Positions 1-8,116 of a stretch of DNA of 64,000 bases are shown piece after piece. Position 1 is the stretch's first letter, and every line of letters begins with the position of its first letter. Origin of the DNA: Rariglobus sp041662485 (GTDB lineage: Bacteria; Verrucomicrobiota; Verrucomicrobiia; Opitutales; Opitutaceae); assembly GCA_041662485.1 (NCBI GenBank), contig JBAZSJ010000004.1:106946-170945 (forward strand), read 5' to 3'. Under the pieces are notes generated by a model. It did no database searches. It saw only the letters and a list, made by a program, of their open reading frames with translations, and was not told the origin of the DNA. A program made the position numbers and the translations under genes.

Positions 1-467
1 GTGATGGTGTTGGCGCGAATGAACACCTGCGAGCCGCCGAGCTGCTCTTTTTGGTTGGGGACGGCGCAGTTGAACAGGATCGGGTAGGGCAGCAGACCGG
101 CGACCTGACGCGGAGCCGAGACGGAGGTGATGGCCTCCGGCAGGCGCGGTTGGTCCAGGAAGGTGCCGGACAGTCCGCCGGGAAGTCCGCCGGGGGCGTT
201 GGTGACGCTGGCGACGGCGCCGATGGCGCGAAAGACCTGAGCGGTGTCGGCGGGGCGCTCGGCGGTGGTCTCGATGCGGCGGTAGCCGGCGTTGAGGAGA
301 CGCTCGACGTTGGCGCGGTTGGCGAAGTCCTCGTAAGGTCGGTAGGCGGGGCCGGGCTTGCGATAGTGGAGGGTCAGGTAGGTGTAGACGGCGATCCCGA
401 CGATGATCGCGAGGACCATCCACTTCATGGGCCAGGGTTTTTGCCGGGAGGAGCGTCGGGCGGACAT
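1..467 (-). CDS. Membrane-anchored protein, 3' end outside the window
   Basis: The gene starts with ATG at 467 on the minus strand and stays open for 155 codons to the window edge, so only the N-terminal part is seen. The protein begins with a basic stretch (MSARRSSRQK), followed by one hydrophobic segment at about residues 16-32, then a soluble domain rich in Ala, Pro and Gly. This is the pattern of an N-terminally anchored protein whose body lies outside the cytoplasm. I do not recognise the family. The same DNA has an open frame on the plus strand, but the minus frame has the ATG, the membrane anchor and a natural composition, so I take it as real. The upstream side faces the minus-strand lipoprotein gene, which may be co-oriented but not obviously co-transcribed (163 bases apart). 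Confidence 0.6.
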   Translation of the reverse strand, partial: MSARRSSRQKPWPMKWMVLAIIVGIAVYTYLTLHYRKPGPAYRPYEDFANRANVERLLNAGYRRIETTAERPADTAQVFRAIGAVASVTNAPGGLPGGLSGTFLDQPRLPEAITSVSAPRQVAGLLPYPILFNCAVPNQKEQLGGSQVFIRANTI

Positions 468-629
468 GGCGGGGGAGTGAAGGGGGAGGCGGGCGCAAGG
501 CAAGCCGCGGGGCGTGATGACCTCACCTTTCAATTACACCCATGCGCGTATGAACCAAAATACTCAACGCCATGCATGCCACCGTCGCTCATGGCGCCAC
601 TTGAAAATCAGCAAACAAACGGTCTTCTG

Positions 630-1313
630 TTACGGAATGGTGACCTCAGCAGTTTGTTGCAGCGCCTGGTTTACCGCTTCGTCACTGCGGACTTCGTCGG
701 GTGGATTCATGGAGACTTGAGGCTTGATGTAACCGCGTATTCTGTTGGTCCGGTGCCCGCCGTTGGGCGAAGTTCCAACAAGTTGGACATCTATAAATCC
801 TCGTAGCGTTTGGCCGACGGTAACGAGTGGACCGTCGAGAACGATGGATGCGGAAAGCACTCTCCATGTGGGATTCTCATTCGAAATGATATGGTGCGTC
901 CAGTAATGGACCGAAAACCGCCTATTTTTGACGATGATGAGAAGATGATCGTTGGTGGAAGCTGTAAAGTCGTGAACGTAGATGCCGCCGACCCCATCGG
1001 CTTCGATCCAAGCCTCCGCAAACCTTATGGAGTGGTCGCCCAAATAAGAACTCGTGCAATCAGCGGTATGACGAAGTCTTGGTATATTCTTGGTGGAACC
1101 GCCCAAGGTATCCTCTAAACTACCATCATCATGCTCCACGATGTTCCAAGGCAGACTGTGCTGATCTTGGTTAAAAAAGTCAGCGGAGAGAGTGTGGTCA
1201 TACGTAACCTTCCAACGTGTCGGGGAGACACCGCCGGGGTTAAGCCGGGCACATCCAACGGAGGCGAAGACGAGAAGGATGCAGACGATCAAATTTTGCA
1301 GTGGATGCGCCAT
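630..1313 (-). CDS. Hypothetical lipoprotein
   Basis: Predicted secreted lipoprotein of 227 aa. I chose the ATG at 1313 because it gives a classic lipoprotein signal: a short N-region, hydrophobic residues about 8-19, and a lipobox ending in Cys21 (ASVGC). The longer open frame to 1379 would put a polar extension before the signal. The mature part has no motif I know; it contains many aromatic and beta-type stretches. The composition is less GC-rich than the neighbouring genes. The extreme C-terminus reads NQALQQTA, which resembles peptide tails produced when a widespread bacterial intergenic repeat is read through, so the last dozen residues may not be native. Function unknown. Confidence 0.6.
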   Translation of the reverse strand: MAHPLQNLIVCILLVFASVGCARLNPGGVSPTRWKVTYDHTLSADFFNQDQHSLPWNIVEHDDGSLEDTLGGSTKNIPRLRHTADCTSSYLGDHSIRFAEAWIEADGVGGIYVHDFTASTNDHLLIIVKNRRFSVHYWTHHIISNENPTWRVLSASIVLDGPLVTVGQTLRGFIDVQLVGTSPNGGHRTNRIRGYIKPQVSMNPPDEVRSDEAVNQALQQTAEVTIP

Positions 1314-1538
1314 GCCTAACATGCTCGATGTCGGGGATTTCACGGGGGCCAACGTTGTTGCCGGTGGAGGGCGGCTCAATGTTAATCACTGTTTCGGGTG
1401 CGCTATGGCATGTGCCCACTGGCTTGCGGTCTATGAAAAGAAGCCGTGTTCTCCGTGACGGATTTCGGAGCGGGCGGCCGGAGATTGCCCAAATACAGTT
1501 TGCCCCCCGGCGGGCGGGGTGTTTCGTTGGCCGACTTC

Positions 1539-3347
1539 ATGAAATATTGGTCCCAGTTCTTTATCCCGACCCTTAAAGAGAGCCCTTCGGATGCGGAGAT
1601 CGCTTCGCACAAGCTGCTCGTCCGCGCCGGCCTGGTGCGCAAGCTCGGCGGCGGGCTCTATACCTACATGCCGCTCGGCCTGCGCGTCATGCAGAAGCTC
1701 TCCCAAATCTGCCGCGAGGAACTGGACTCCGCCGGTGGCATCGAGCTGTGGATGCCGCACCTGCACCCGGCCGAAAACTGGGAACAGGGCCCCCGCTGGG
1801 CCGCGGCCCGCGAGATCATGTTCCGCACCGACAGCGCCGGCGCCGGCAAGGGCCGCGCAAAGGAGCCGGAGTATGTCCTCGGGCCGACGCACGAGGAGGT
1901 CATCACGCCGCTCGTGAAGCAGGAAATCACCAGCTACCGCGACCTGCCGAAAAACTTTTACCAGATCGGGACCAAGTTCCGTAACGAGATCCGTCCACGC
2001 TACGGACTCATGCGCGCCCGCGAGTTCGTGATGATGGACGCCTACTCCTTCGACGCGAACGACGACGGCGCGGTGAAGAGCTACTTCGCGATGAAGGCCG
2101 CCTACGAGGCGTTCTTCAAACGCATCGGCGTGACCGCCATCGCGGTCGAGGCCGACACCGGCGTGATGGGCGGCAGCTTCTCCCACGAGTTCATGGTGCC
2201 CGCCGAAATCGGCGACGACGACGTGATCTACAACGAGGAGAGCGGCTACGCGGCCAACCGCGAGAAGGCCACCAGTTCCTTCGTGCCCGCCGATCTCGCC
2301 GAGGCCGCGCCCGCCGGAGTGATCGAGGAGTTCGCCACGCCCGGAGCGACAACCATCGCCGCGCTCGCGGCCCAGCCCTACGGCATCGCCGGCGCCCAGC
2401 AGTTCAAAACCCTCGTCTATGTGGGTGACGGCAAGCCGTTCCTTGTGATTCTGCGCGGCAACGACGACCTTGAGGAAGCCAAGCTCGGCTCGCTCGGGTT
2501 CACGCTCACGCGTCCTGCCACGCCCGACGAAGTCGAACGAGTGATGGGCGCTAAACCTGGTAGCCTTGGCGCCGTAAAGAGCACATTGCTGAGCGATGAA
2601 TCACGGCCTCTTGCCGCTTCAGGCTCTGCTCTTGAAACCGTAAAGCTCGCGGGCATTTTCGCCGACCACGCCATCCGCCTCATCGGCAACGGCGTGACCG
2701 GTGCCAACAAGGACGGATTCCATCTCAAGAACGTCAACGTGACCCGCGATCTCGCGATCACGAAGTTTGGCGACTTCCGCCGCGTGCGAGTGGGCGAGCC
2801 CGACCCGAAGGGCGGACGTCCGCTCAGCGTGAAGCGAGGCATCGAGGTCGGCCACATCTTCAAGCTCGGCACGAAATACTCCGAGAAGTTCGGCGCGGTC
2901 TACACCGACGACGCCAAGCAGAACCACCCGATGGTCATGGGCTGCTACGGCATCGGCATCAGCCGCACCATGCAGGCGGTGATCGAGCAGAGCCACGACG
3001 CCGACGGCATCATCTGGCCGTGGGCGGTCGCACCGTTCCAGCTCATCATCGTCGTCCTCGATCCCTCGCTGCCGGAAACCTCCGGCTTGGCGAAGGAACT
3101 CGGCGGCATCGCCGAGAAGGCGGGCGCCGATGTGCTCATTGACGACCGCGAGGAGCGCCCGGGCATCAAGTTCAAGGACGCCGACCTCATCGGCATTCCC
3201 ATGCGCATCGTCATCGGCAGCAAGGGACTCAAGGACGGCGTCATCGAGCTCAAGATCCGCGGCCAGAAAGACGTTCAAAAGATCCCCGTGGCCGAAGCCG
3301 GTGAACGCATCGCCGCCGCCATCAAGCAGGCTTCCGGCCGGGCATGA
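1539..3347 (+). CDS. proS: Prolyl-tRNA synthetase
   Basis: Charges tRNA-Pro with proline in the cytoplasm (class II aminoacyl-tRNA synthetase). From the ATG at 1539 the protein is 602 aa, close to the bacterial ProRS type with an inserted editing domain. Visible class II features are GPTHEE at about residue 115, motif 2 with KFRNEIRPR at about 146, and motif 3 (GCYGIGISR) at about 468-476. The region between about 225 and 405 corresponds to the INS cis-editing domain, and the C-terminal part is the anticodon-binding domain. The open frame extends 31 codons further up, but the family N-terminus aligns with MKYWSQFF, so the later ATG is preferred. It overlaps clpS by four bases (ATGA), indicating translational coupling. 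Confidence 0.96.
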   Translation: MKYWSQFFIPTLKESPSDAEIASHKLLVRAGLVRKLGGGLYTYMPLGLRVMQKLSQICREELDSAGGIELWMPHLHPAENWEQGPRWAAAREIMFRTDSAGAGKGRAKEPEYVLGPTHEEVITPLVKQEITSYRDLPKNFYQIGTKFRNEIRPRYGLMRAREFVMMDAYSFDANDDGAVKSYFAMKAAYEAFFKRIGVTAIAVEADTGVMGGSFSHEFMVPAEIGDDDVIYNEESGYAANREKATSSFVPADLAEAAPAGVIEEFATPGATTIAALAAQPYGIAGAQQFKTLVYVGDGKPFLVILRGNDDLEEAKLGSLGFTLTRPATPDEVERVMGAKPGSLGAVKSTLLSDESRPLAASGSALETVKLAGIFADHAIRLIGNGVTGANKDGFHLKNVNVTRDLAITKFGDFRRVRVGEPDPKGGRPLSVKRGIEVGHIFKLGTKYSEKFGAVYTDDAKQNHPMVMGCYGIGISRTMQAVIEQSHDADGIIWPWAVAPFQLIIVVLDPSLPETSGLAKELGGIAEKAGADVLIDDREERPGIKFKDADLIGIPMRIVIGSKGLKDGVIELKIRGQKDVQKIPVAEAGERIAAAIKQASGRA

Positions 3348-3604
3348 GCGCACCGGTCGAAAACAAAATCGCGTGGCGCGTCGTTTTCCTGAACGACGCC
3401 GTCACGCGCATGTCGTATGCCGTCATGGTGCTGCGAAAGGTCTTCGGCTTCGACGAGCCGACGGCCACGCGGCACATGATGGAGGCGCACGAGCAGGGCC
3501 GCACCATCGTGTGGACGGGCCTGCGCGAAAACGCCGAGGCCTACGTTTTCTCTCTCCAGCAATGGCACCTCTCCGCAACCCTCGAAACCGATGAAAAGGG
3601 TTGA
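3344..3604 (+). CDS. clpS: ATP-dependent Clp protease adaptor ClpS
   Basis: ClpS delivers N-degron substrates to the ClpA or ClpC chaperone of the ClpP protease. The 86 aa protein has the family core: a beta strand followed by the N-D loop (LNDAVTRMSYAVMVL), the helix VFGFDE with ATRHMMEAH, and the strand-rich end. In most ClpS proteins the loop reads NDDxTPM; here it is NDAVTRM, so the hydrophobic pocket that reads the N-terminal residue may be altered. The start codon overlaps the proS stop (ATGA), and the end overlaps the next gene by 14 bases, making a compact operon. No clpA or clpC gene is adjacent. Confidence 0.9.
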   Translation: MSAPVENKIAWRVVFLNDAVTRMSYAVMVLRKVFGFDEPTATRHMMEAHEQGRTIVWTGLRENAEAYVFSLQQWHLSATLETDEKG

Positions 3605-4064
3605 AGTCCGTCTCAGCATCGCCGCCGTCGCGCCGCTCCTTGACATGATCAAGACGGTGGCCAACGAGCTGCGCGAACACATCGCCGTGCCTGTCGTGCT
3701 GACGGGCACGGACACCGATTTCACCTCCCTGTGGCGCGAAGAGCTGCTGCAATCCCAACGCGACGACTGCGACCGGCTTTTCTCTCTTTTTGACCAGGAG
3801 TTTTTCACGGAGGGAGTGATCGCGCTGGACCGCGACAACGCCGAGGCCGTGCTCCGTGCGTCGGCGGCGCTGCGGTTGCGTTTCCGCAGCACGCGTCTCA
3901 AGAGGATGTCGGACGACGCGCTCGAGGCGCTGGAAGCCGACAGCGTTTTGGACCAGCTCGATGAGGGGGAGAAAAAAGCCTTCGCGTGTTTCGTGTTTCT
4001 AGACGAGCTGCAAAAGATCATCCTGAAGTATCTCGATCCGCTGAGCGTGGACGAAGATGAATAA
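3591..4064 (+). CDS. Unknown acidic protein coupled to clpS
   Basis: 157 aa soluble, mostly helical and strongly acidic at the C-terminus (ends DEDE). I cannot name a family from motifs. Its position directly after clpS with a 14-base overlap is suggestive: in Actinobacteria clpS is commonly followed by a DUF2017 gene of similar size and helical content, so this may be an analogous or distant partner of ClpS. The N-terminal third is a beta-alpha stretch (VEVRLSIAAVAPLLDMI) and the C-terminal half carries a helical core with KKAFACFVFLDELQKII. There is no membrane segment or signal peptide. A role in the Clp adaptor pathway is inference from context only. Its stop overlaps the next start by 8 bases. 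Confidence 0.7.
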   Translation: MKRVEVRLSIAAVAPLLDMIKTVANELREHIAVPVVLTGTDTDFTSLWREELLQSQRDDCDRLFSLFDQEFFTEGVIALDRDNAEAVLRASAALRLRFRSTRLKRMSDDALEALEADSVLDQLDEGEKKAFACFVFLDELQKIILKYLDPLSVDEDE

Positions 4065-4530
4065 GGTCGCCTGCCACTACTGCGGCCTGCCGTTCAAGGC
4101 GCTCCGCGTGCAACCCGGGCGCGAGTATTTCTGCTGCTCGGGCTGCGCCATCGCCAGCCGCGTGCCGGTGGATGCCGACGGCAAGTTTCCGACCAACCCG
4201 GCGCTGCTGACGGCGCTGGCGGTGGGGTTTATATTTTTCAACCAGCTCATATTCTGGCTGCTGGCGGTATTGCTGGTGCGCGAAGGCCGCGTGCCGGTGG
4301 CCGGGCGGTTCGAAGTGGCGTCCCTGGTCCTGGGGACGGTCACTTGGCTGGCGTTGGTGGTCGTGCAATGGCGGCTCGGCGCGCGCCGGTGGGTGGACGC
4401 GGTGGTGGCCGTGCTGACGGCCGGATTGCTGGCGAGCGGGCTTGCCTCCGGATCGCAGGCGTGCGCGGCGGCGGCCAACGCGGCGCTGGTGGCGTGGAGC
4501 GTGCGCGGATTTCTGAGGAAGAAGTCGTAG
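4057..4530 (+). CDS. Small membrane protein with N-terminal metal-binding Cys cluster
   Basis: 157 aa. The first 35 residues contain CHYCGLPF followed by FCCSGCAIA, a four to five cysteine arrangement matching the metal-binding domain found at the start of CcoI/FixI-type copper-transporting P-type ATPases. The rest is hydrophobic with about four membrane segments (roughly residues 48-72, 84-103, 110-127 and 131-150) and ends in a basic tail. No ATPase, TGE or CPC motif is present, so this is not a truncated pump in any obvious sense but a separate small membrane protein. It overlaps the preceding gene by 8 bases and is the last of the proS-clpS cluster. Possible role: metal sensing or handling at the membrane (inference). 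Confidence 0.65.
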   Translation: MNKVACHYCGLPFKALRVQPGREYFCCSGCAIASRVPVDADGKFPTNPALLTALAVGFIFFNQLIFWLLAVLLVREGRVPVAGRFEVASLVLGTVTWLALVVVQWRLGARRWVDAVVAVLTAGLLASGLASGSQACAAAANAALVAWSVRGFLRKKS

Positions 4531-4533
4531 CGG

Positions 4534-4613
4534 GGTAGGGCGGGTTATCCACTAACCCGCCGTGTGCGTATGCAGGAATGCTTCGCGGCGCGTTAGGGAT
4601 AACGCGCCCTACC
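4534..4613. repeat. Intergenic paired palindrome, family D
   Basis: Two palindromic halves sit back to back: a GGCGGGTTA stem with loop ccac (left) and a GCGCGTTA stem with loop ggga (right). The outer ends are inverted copies of GGTAGGG. A single half of the same type recurs at 39159-39185. It lies right after the membrane protein gene and could also act as an RNA hairpin. Confidence 0.75.
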
Positions 4614-4892
4614 TTTGCAGATGCGGCCTCGCGAAAAAACTCCCTCGAAACCGGCTGTTGGCGGTTGACCGTGCCTTCGGGCGACCTACCTTCCTTGGCG
4701 ACACCCTGCAGTGTTCGAGCTGCTTTCAATAACTGCTCTTTTCCTTTGAAATTATTCGGGAGCCGGAACGGGCGATGGAGTGCCAGGCCGTAAATCGGAA
4801 GGCATAAAGTCGTTCGGAGGCGCCCACCTTATCTCAAAAAGGTTCTCGAGCCTTTGGGCACACGGCACAGGCGGGGTGTCACTTTATTTTCC
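4614..4892. other. Intergenic region without a supported feature
   Basis: I see no gene with a plausible start, family motif or terminator between repeat D and the next membrane protein. The minus strand is open for part of it, but that frame runs through the repeat and shadows the previous gene. It probably carries the promoter of the gene starting at 4893. I looked for SRP RNA, tmRNA, RNase P RNA and tRNA signatures and did not find convincing ones. Confidence 0.4.
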
Positions 4893-5240
4893 ATGAATCC
4901 AGCCGAATACAACGCCCTTCACATCATACACGTCTTTTCGGCCATCGTCCTTGTAGCGACGACGTTCTACGCCTGCGCCGGCGCGCCGGAGACCCGCAAG
5001 AAAGTTCTGATGTTTGGCGGCATCGCCAGCCTGTTGGTGCTGCTCACGGGCATCCGTATGTGGCAAAGTCTGTATGATTTCACGGGGATATGGGCGGTGG
5101 TGAAGATCGTCGCCTGGCTGGGCCTGTCTGCGTTCGGCGGTCTCGCCTACAAACGCCGCGCCAAGGCGGGGCTGTGGATCACGCTTTCGCTGGTGCTGAG
5201 CCTGGTCGCGGTGGTCATGGTTTACGTCAAGCCGTTCTGA
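4893..5240 (+). CDS. Small integral membrane protein, unknown
   Basis: 115 aa with four hydrophobic segments (about residues 8-27, 34-52, 59-81 and 89-112) and very short loops. The start at 4893 (MNPAEYNALH) is chosen because the 13 codons before it are polar and repeat-derived, while the first membrane helix follows this ATG directly. The pattern resembles small four-helix inner-membrane proteins such as the SirB or CopD-like groups, but there is no diagnostic histidine set beyond His9 and His12 in the first helix. Function unknown. It stands alone: the next gene, an antitoxin, begins 71 bases downstream. Confidence 0.65.
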   Translation: MNPAEYNALHIIHVFSAIVLVATTFYACAGAPETRKKVLMFGGIASLLVLLTGIRMWQSLYDFTGIWAVVKIVAWLGLSAFGGLAYKRRAKAGLWITLSLVLSLVAVVMVYVKPF

Positions 5241-5311
5241 TCGCAGGACGGGTTTACTAATCTACCCGCTACGGCGTTGCCAACGAGGCGAGGGTTATCA
5301 AGGTTTTCACC

Positions 5312-5536
5312 ATGAGCATTGCCGACTTTCCCGAACTGCGCCGGTTGTCGCGTCCCGAGAAAATTTTGCTGGTGCAGCAGCTATGGGACGAGATCGCCGC
5401 CGAATCCGACGATTATCCCTTACAGCCGTGGCAAAAGAAGGCGCTGGAGGAAAGCATGGCCGAATACAGGGCGAATCCGCACGAAGGCGCACCGTGGAGC
5501 GAGGTCAAGGCGCGGTTGATCGCCCGTTTGCAATGA
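5312..5536 (+). CDS. Antitoxin, putative addiction module component family
   Basis: 74 aa, helical and acidic. The motif PEKILLVQQLWDEIA near the N-terminus and the C-terminal GAPWSEVKARL segment are typical of the short 'addiction module component' antitoxins (Unstab_antitox family) that neutralise RelE/ParE-type toxins. Antitoxins of this family bind the toxin directly and often repress their own promoter. The stop codon overlaps the toxin start (ATGA at 5533-5536), the usual translational coupling of such pairs. The region just upstream (5241-5311) should hold the promoter and operator; I see no clear palindrome there. Confidence 0.88.
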   Translation: MSIADFPELRRLSRPEKILLVQQLWDEIAAESDDYPLQPWQKKALEESMAEYRANPHEGAPWSEVKARLIARLQ

Positions 5537-5835
5537 CACGGGTCATCGTCACCCTGCGTGCGCAGGAAGACATCCTGACGGCGTGCCAGTGGTATGAAAG
5601 CGAACGAACGGGCTTAGGCTTGGAATACGTTGCGATCATCGATGCCGTTCTTGCGCTGGTGGCGCGCAATCCGGCGGCTTTCCGGCAACGCCACGACGAG
5701 ATGCGTATGGCGATCACTCCACGGTTTCCCTATTTGATTTGCTTCGTCTGGAACGAAGCCGGGGATGTTGTTTCGGTCCGCAGGGTTCTTCACGCCAAGC
5801 GTGACAGACCGCCTTTGTCAGGCGGGACGGCATGA
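5533..5835 (+). CDS. RelE/ParE family toxin
   Basis: 100 aa. The frame VIVTLRAQEDILTACQWYESERTGLG followed by a helix pair and the C-terminal strands (FPYLICFVWNEAGDVVSVRRVLHAKRD) is the ParE/RelE fold of plasmid-stabilisation toxins. ParE types poison gyrase and RelE types cleave mRNA on the ribosome; sequence alone does not tell which applies here. The open frame begins earlier at 5383, but the ATG overlapping the antitoxin stop is clearly the start. Its own stop overlaps the start of the DNA polymerase gene (ATGA at 5832-5835), so antitoxin, toxin and polymerase form one translationally coupled run, which is unusual. Confidence 0.88.
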   Translation: MTRVIVTLRAQEDILTACQWYESERTGLGLEYVAIIDAVLALVARNPAAFRQRHDEMRMAITPRFPYLICFVWNEAGDVVSVRRVLHAKRDRPPLSGGTA

Positions 5836-8018
5836 CAGCTTCCGGACAAAACGAAACCCTCTGCGGCGTCTGGGTGGACGATGACGGACGGGTTCACACG
5901 GCGGTGGCCAAAAGCGACGGCGCACGCGAAACGCGCGTGGAAACGCTCCGGCCGTTTGCGTGGCTGAAGGATGTGGTCACGGCGGAGACGGCGGGTGTCA
6001 GTGTCGAGCCGCTGAAAGGCGAGGGGACGTTCACGCGGCTGGCCCATGCGGACACGCTGGAGACGTTCGATGCGTTTCTGAAGGCGGCCAAGGACACGGG
6101 CGGCGTGGACACCATCAAGCCGCTCGAAAGCCAGTTTTTGCTTCAGCGTCGCGAGCGGCTGTTTCGCGAGATGAGTTTCGGACAACTGCGCCGCTGCCAG
6201 CTCGACATCGAAACGGGCTCGGGAGACGGCGGTTTCAGCGACGCGACCAAGCCCGAGGACCGCGTGCTGGCCATCGGTCTGCGCTTCGGCGGGCGCAACC
6301 GCATCCTCGTTCTCGACGCCATGACGGACGAGGCCGAGAAGCGCCTGCTGGAGTCTCTCAACGCCGTGCTCGCCGAGGAAGACCCCGACGTCATCGAGGG
6401 ACACAACATCTTCAAATTCGACCTCGATTACCTGCGTCAGCGCGCGAAACGTCTCAAGGTTCCCTGCGCGTGGGGCCGCTTCGGACAGAAGGCGGCGTTC
6501 CGCAACAGCCGCCTCAAGATCGCCGAGCGCATGGTGGATTTCCCGCGCTGCGACCTGCCGGGCCGCACGGTGGTGGACACCTACCTGCTCGTGCAGCAAT
6601 ACGACATCACCACCCGCGAGCTCACGTCCTACGGGTTGAAGGCGGTGGCGGCCTACTTCGGCATCACCGAGGACGACGACGAGCGCACCTACCTCGCGGG
6701 CGACAAGATCCACGACGCTTTCAAAAACGACCGCGACAAGTTTCTAGCCTATCTGGGCGACGACCTGCGCGAGACCCACGGGGTCGCGGATCTGCTGCTT
6801 CCGACCTACTTCGAGCAGGTGAAGACGTTTCCCATCCTGCTCCAGGAGGCGACGCTGCGCGGCACGACGAGCAAGATCGATCTGCTGTTTCTGGAGGAGT
6901 ATTACCATGCGCGGCAGGCGTGTCCGGTGCCGCCCGAGGTCGCGCCGTTCGAAGGCGGTTACACGCGGAGCTTTCAGGAAGGCGTGTTCAAGCACGTGCT
7001 GCACTTCGACGTCGCCTCGCTTTATCCGAGCCTCCTGCTGGCCATCGGGCATAATCCGAAGAACGACACGCTGGGCGTGTTTATTCCGCTGCTCAAAACC
7101 CTCCGGGAATACCGGCTCAAATACAAACAGCTCGCGCGCACCTCGGAGGACGCCGACCTGCGCGCCGAGTATCAGGCGCGGCAGACGAGTTTCAAAATCC
7201 TCATCAACTCGTTCTACGGCTACCTCGGTTTCTCCGGCGCGCGCTTCGGCGACGGCGAACTGGCGGCCGAGGTCACGCGGCGCGGACGCGAACTGCTTCA
7301 GGCGTTGATCGACGAGTTCACCAAGCACGACTGCACCATCCTGGAGGCGGACACGGACGGCATTTATCTTTCGACCGAGCGTTATTTCGAGGAACCCGAG
7401 ACGTTGTTGGCCAAGGTCACGGGCATTTTGCCGCCGGGCATCGAGCTGGAATACGACGGGAAATACACGGCGATGTGGAGCTACAAGGCCAAGAACTACG
7501 CGCTCTACGACGGCAAGAAGATCACCATCCGCGGCAGCGCGCTGCGTTCGCGCGGCATCGAGCCTTACCTGAAGACGCTCGGCAACCAGTTGGTTCACTT
7601 CCTTGTCGGAGCAACGCTCGAGTCGCCGCTGGCGAAAGTGGACGATTATCGCGCGCGCATCACGTCGCGCCAGCTTCCCGTCGCGGAGGTGGCGAAGTCG
7701 GAGGTGCTGGGCATGAATCCGGATGCTTACGAGCGGTTCATTGCGGAGGGAGGCAAGCCGCGCCGTGCGTCGGCGGAGGCGGCGTTGCAGATGAATCCGC
7801 GTCCGCGCATGGGCGAGCGGGTGGCGTATTACATCACTCCGAAGCAGAAGGGGAAGACGAGCGACTGGCAGCGGGCGCGTCCGGTGGCGCTCTACGACGC
7901 GGCGGCGGCGGCGTATGACCCCGGCTATTATACGGACAAGCTCGACGACTGGCTGGAACGCTACGGACCGTTTCTCGGCGTAAAGCCGGCGGGAGGAGTG
8001 CAGGGCGAACTGTTGTAA
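5832..8018 (+). CDS. polB: Family B DNA polymerase (Pol II type)
   Basis: 728 aa polymerase with 3'-5' proofreading, probably for replication restart or translesion work as for bacterial Pol II. Exonuclease motifs: LDIETGS with Asp125 and Glu127, and NIFKFDLDYL with Asp197. Polymerase motif A is FDVASLYPS with catalytic Asp393, motif B is KILINSFYGYLG from Lys455, and motif C is DTDG with Asp507 and Asp509. DTDG rather than DTDS is the form seen in many archaeal family B enzymes. The thumb-side KAKNYALYDG sequence is also present. It is slightly shorter than E. coli Pol II (783 aa), mainly at the N-terminus. Its ATG overlaps the toxin stop, so it may be expressed from the toxin-antitoxin promoter. 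Confidence 0.92.
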   Translation: MTASGQNETLCGVWVDDDGRVHTAVAKSDGARETRVETLRPFAWLKDVVTAETAGVSVEPLKGEGTFTRLAHADTLETFDAFLKAAKDTGGVDTIKPLESQFLLQRRERLFREMSFGQLRRCQLDIETGSGDGGFSDATKPEDRVLAIGLRFGGRNRILVLDAMTDEAEKRLLESLNAVLAEEDPDVIEGHNIFKFDLDYLRQRAKRLKVPCAWGRFGQKAAFRNSRLKIAERMVDFPRCDLPGRTVVDTYLLVQQYDITTRELTSYGLKAVAAYFGITEDDDERTYLAGDKIHDAFKNDRDKFLAYLGDDLRETHGVADLLLPTYFEQVKTFPILLQEATLRGTTSKIDLLFLEEYYHARQACPVPPEVAPFEGGYTRSFQEGVFKHVLHFDVASLYPSLLLAIGHNPKNDTLGVFIPLLKTLREYRLKYKQLARTSEDADLRAEYQARQTSFKILINSFYGYLGFSGARFGDGELAAEVTRRGRELLQALIDEFTKHDCTILEADTDGIYLSTERYFEEPETLLAKVTGILPPGIELEYDGKYTAMWSYKAKNYALYDGKKITIRGSALRSRGIEPYLKTLGNQLVHFLVGATLESPLAKVDDYRARITSRQLPVAEVAKSEVLGMNPDAYERFIAEGGKPRRASAEAALQMNPRPRMGERVAYYITPKQKGKTSDWQRARPVALYDAAAAAYDPGYYTDKLDDWLERYGPFLGVKPAGGVQGELL

Positions 8019-8032
8019 GAGGGCGTCCAAAG

Positions 8033-8116
8033 GGTAGGGACGGACCGCTGGGCCGTCCGGTTGGGCGTGCGTAGGCCACAGGAGAATCGCGGCGCGCCCA
8101 GCGGTCACGCCCTGCC
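8033..8116. repeat. Intergenic paired repeat, family A (divergent copy)
   Basis: Left half GGTAGGGACGGACCGCTGGG and a degenerate inverted right half ending CCCAGCGGTCACGCCCTGCC, separated by about 30 bases. It fills the gap between the convergent polB and kup genes and may fold into a long hairpin able to stop transcription from both sides. Confidence 0.75.

Noticed and set aside
51..806. Plus-strand 251 aa frame at the window start
   Set aside because: It crosses the opposite start of the membrane-anchored gene and part of the lipoprotein gene; Gly/Asp-rich antisense composition.
4614..4892. Structured RNA gene (SRP, 6S or tmRNA) after repeat D
   Set aside because: I could not find the conserved cores of these RNAs on either strand; a covariance-model search would settle it.
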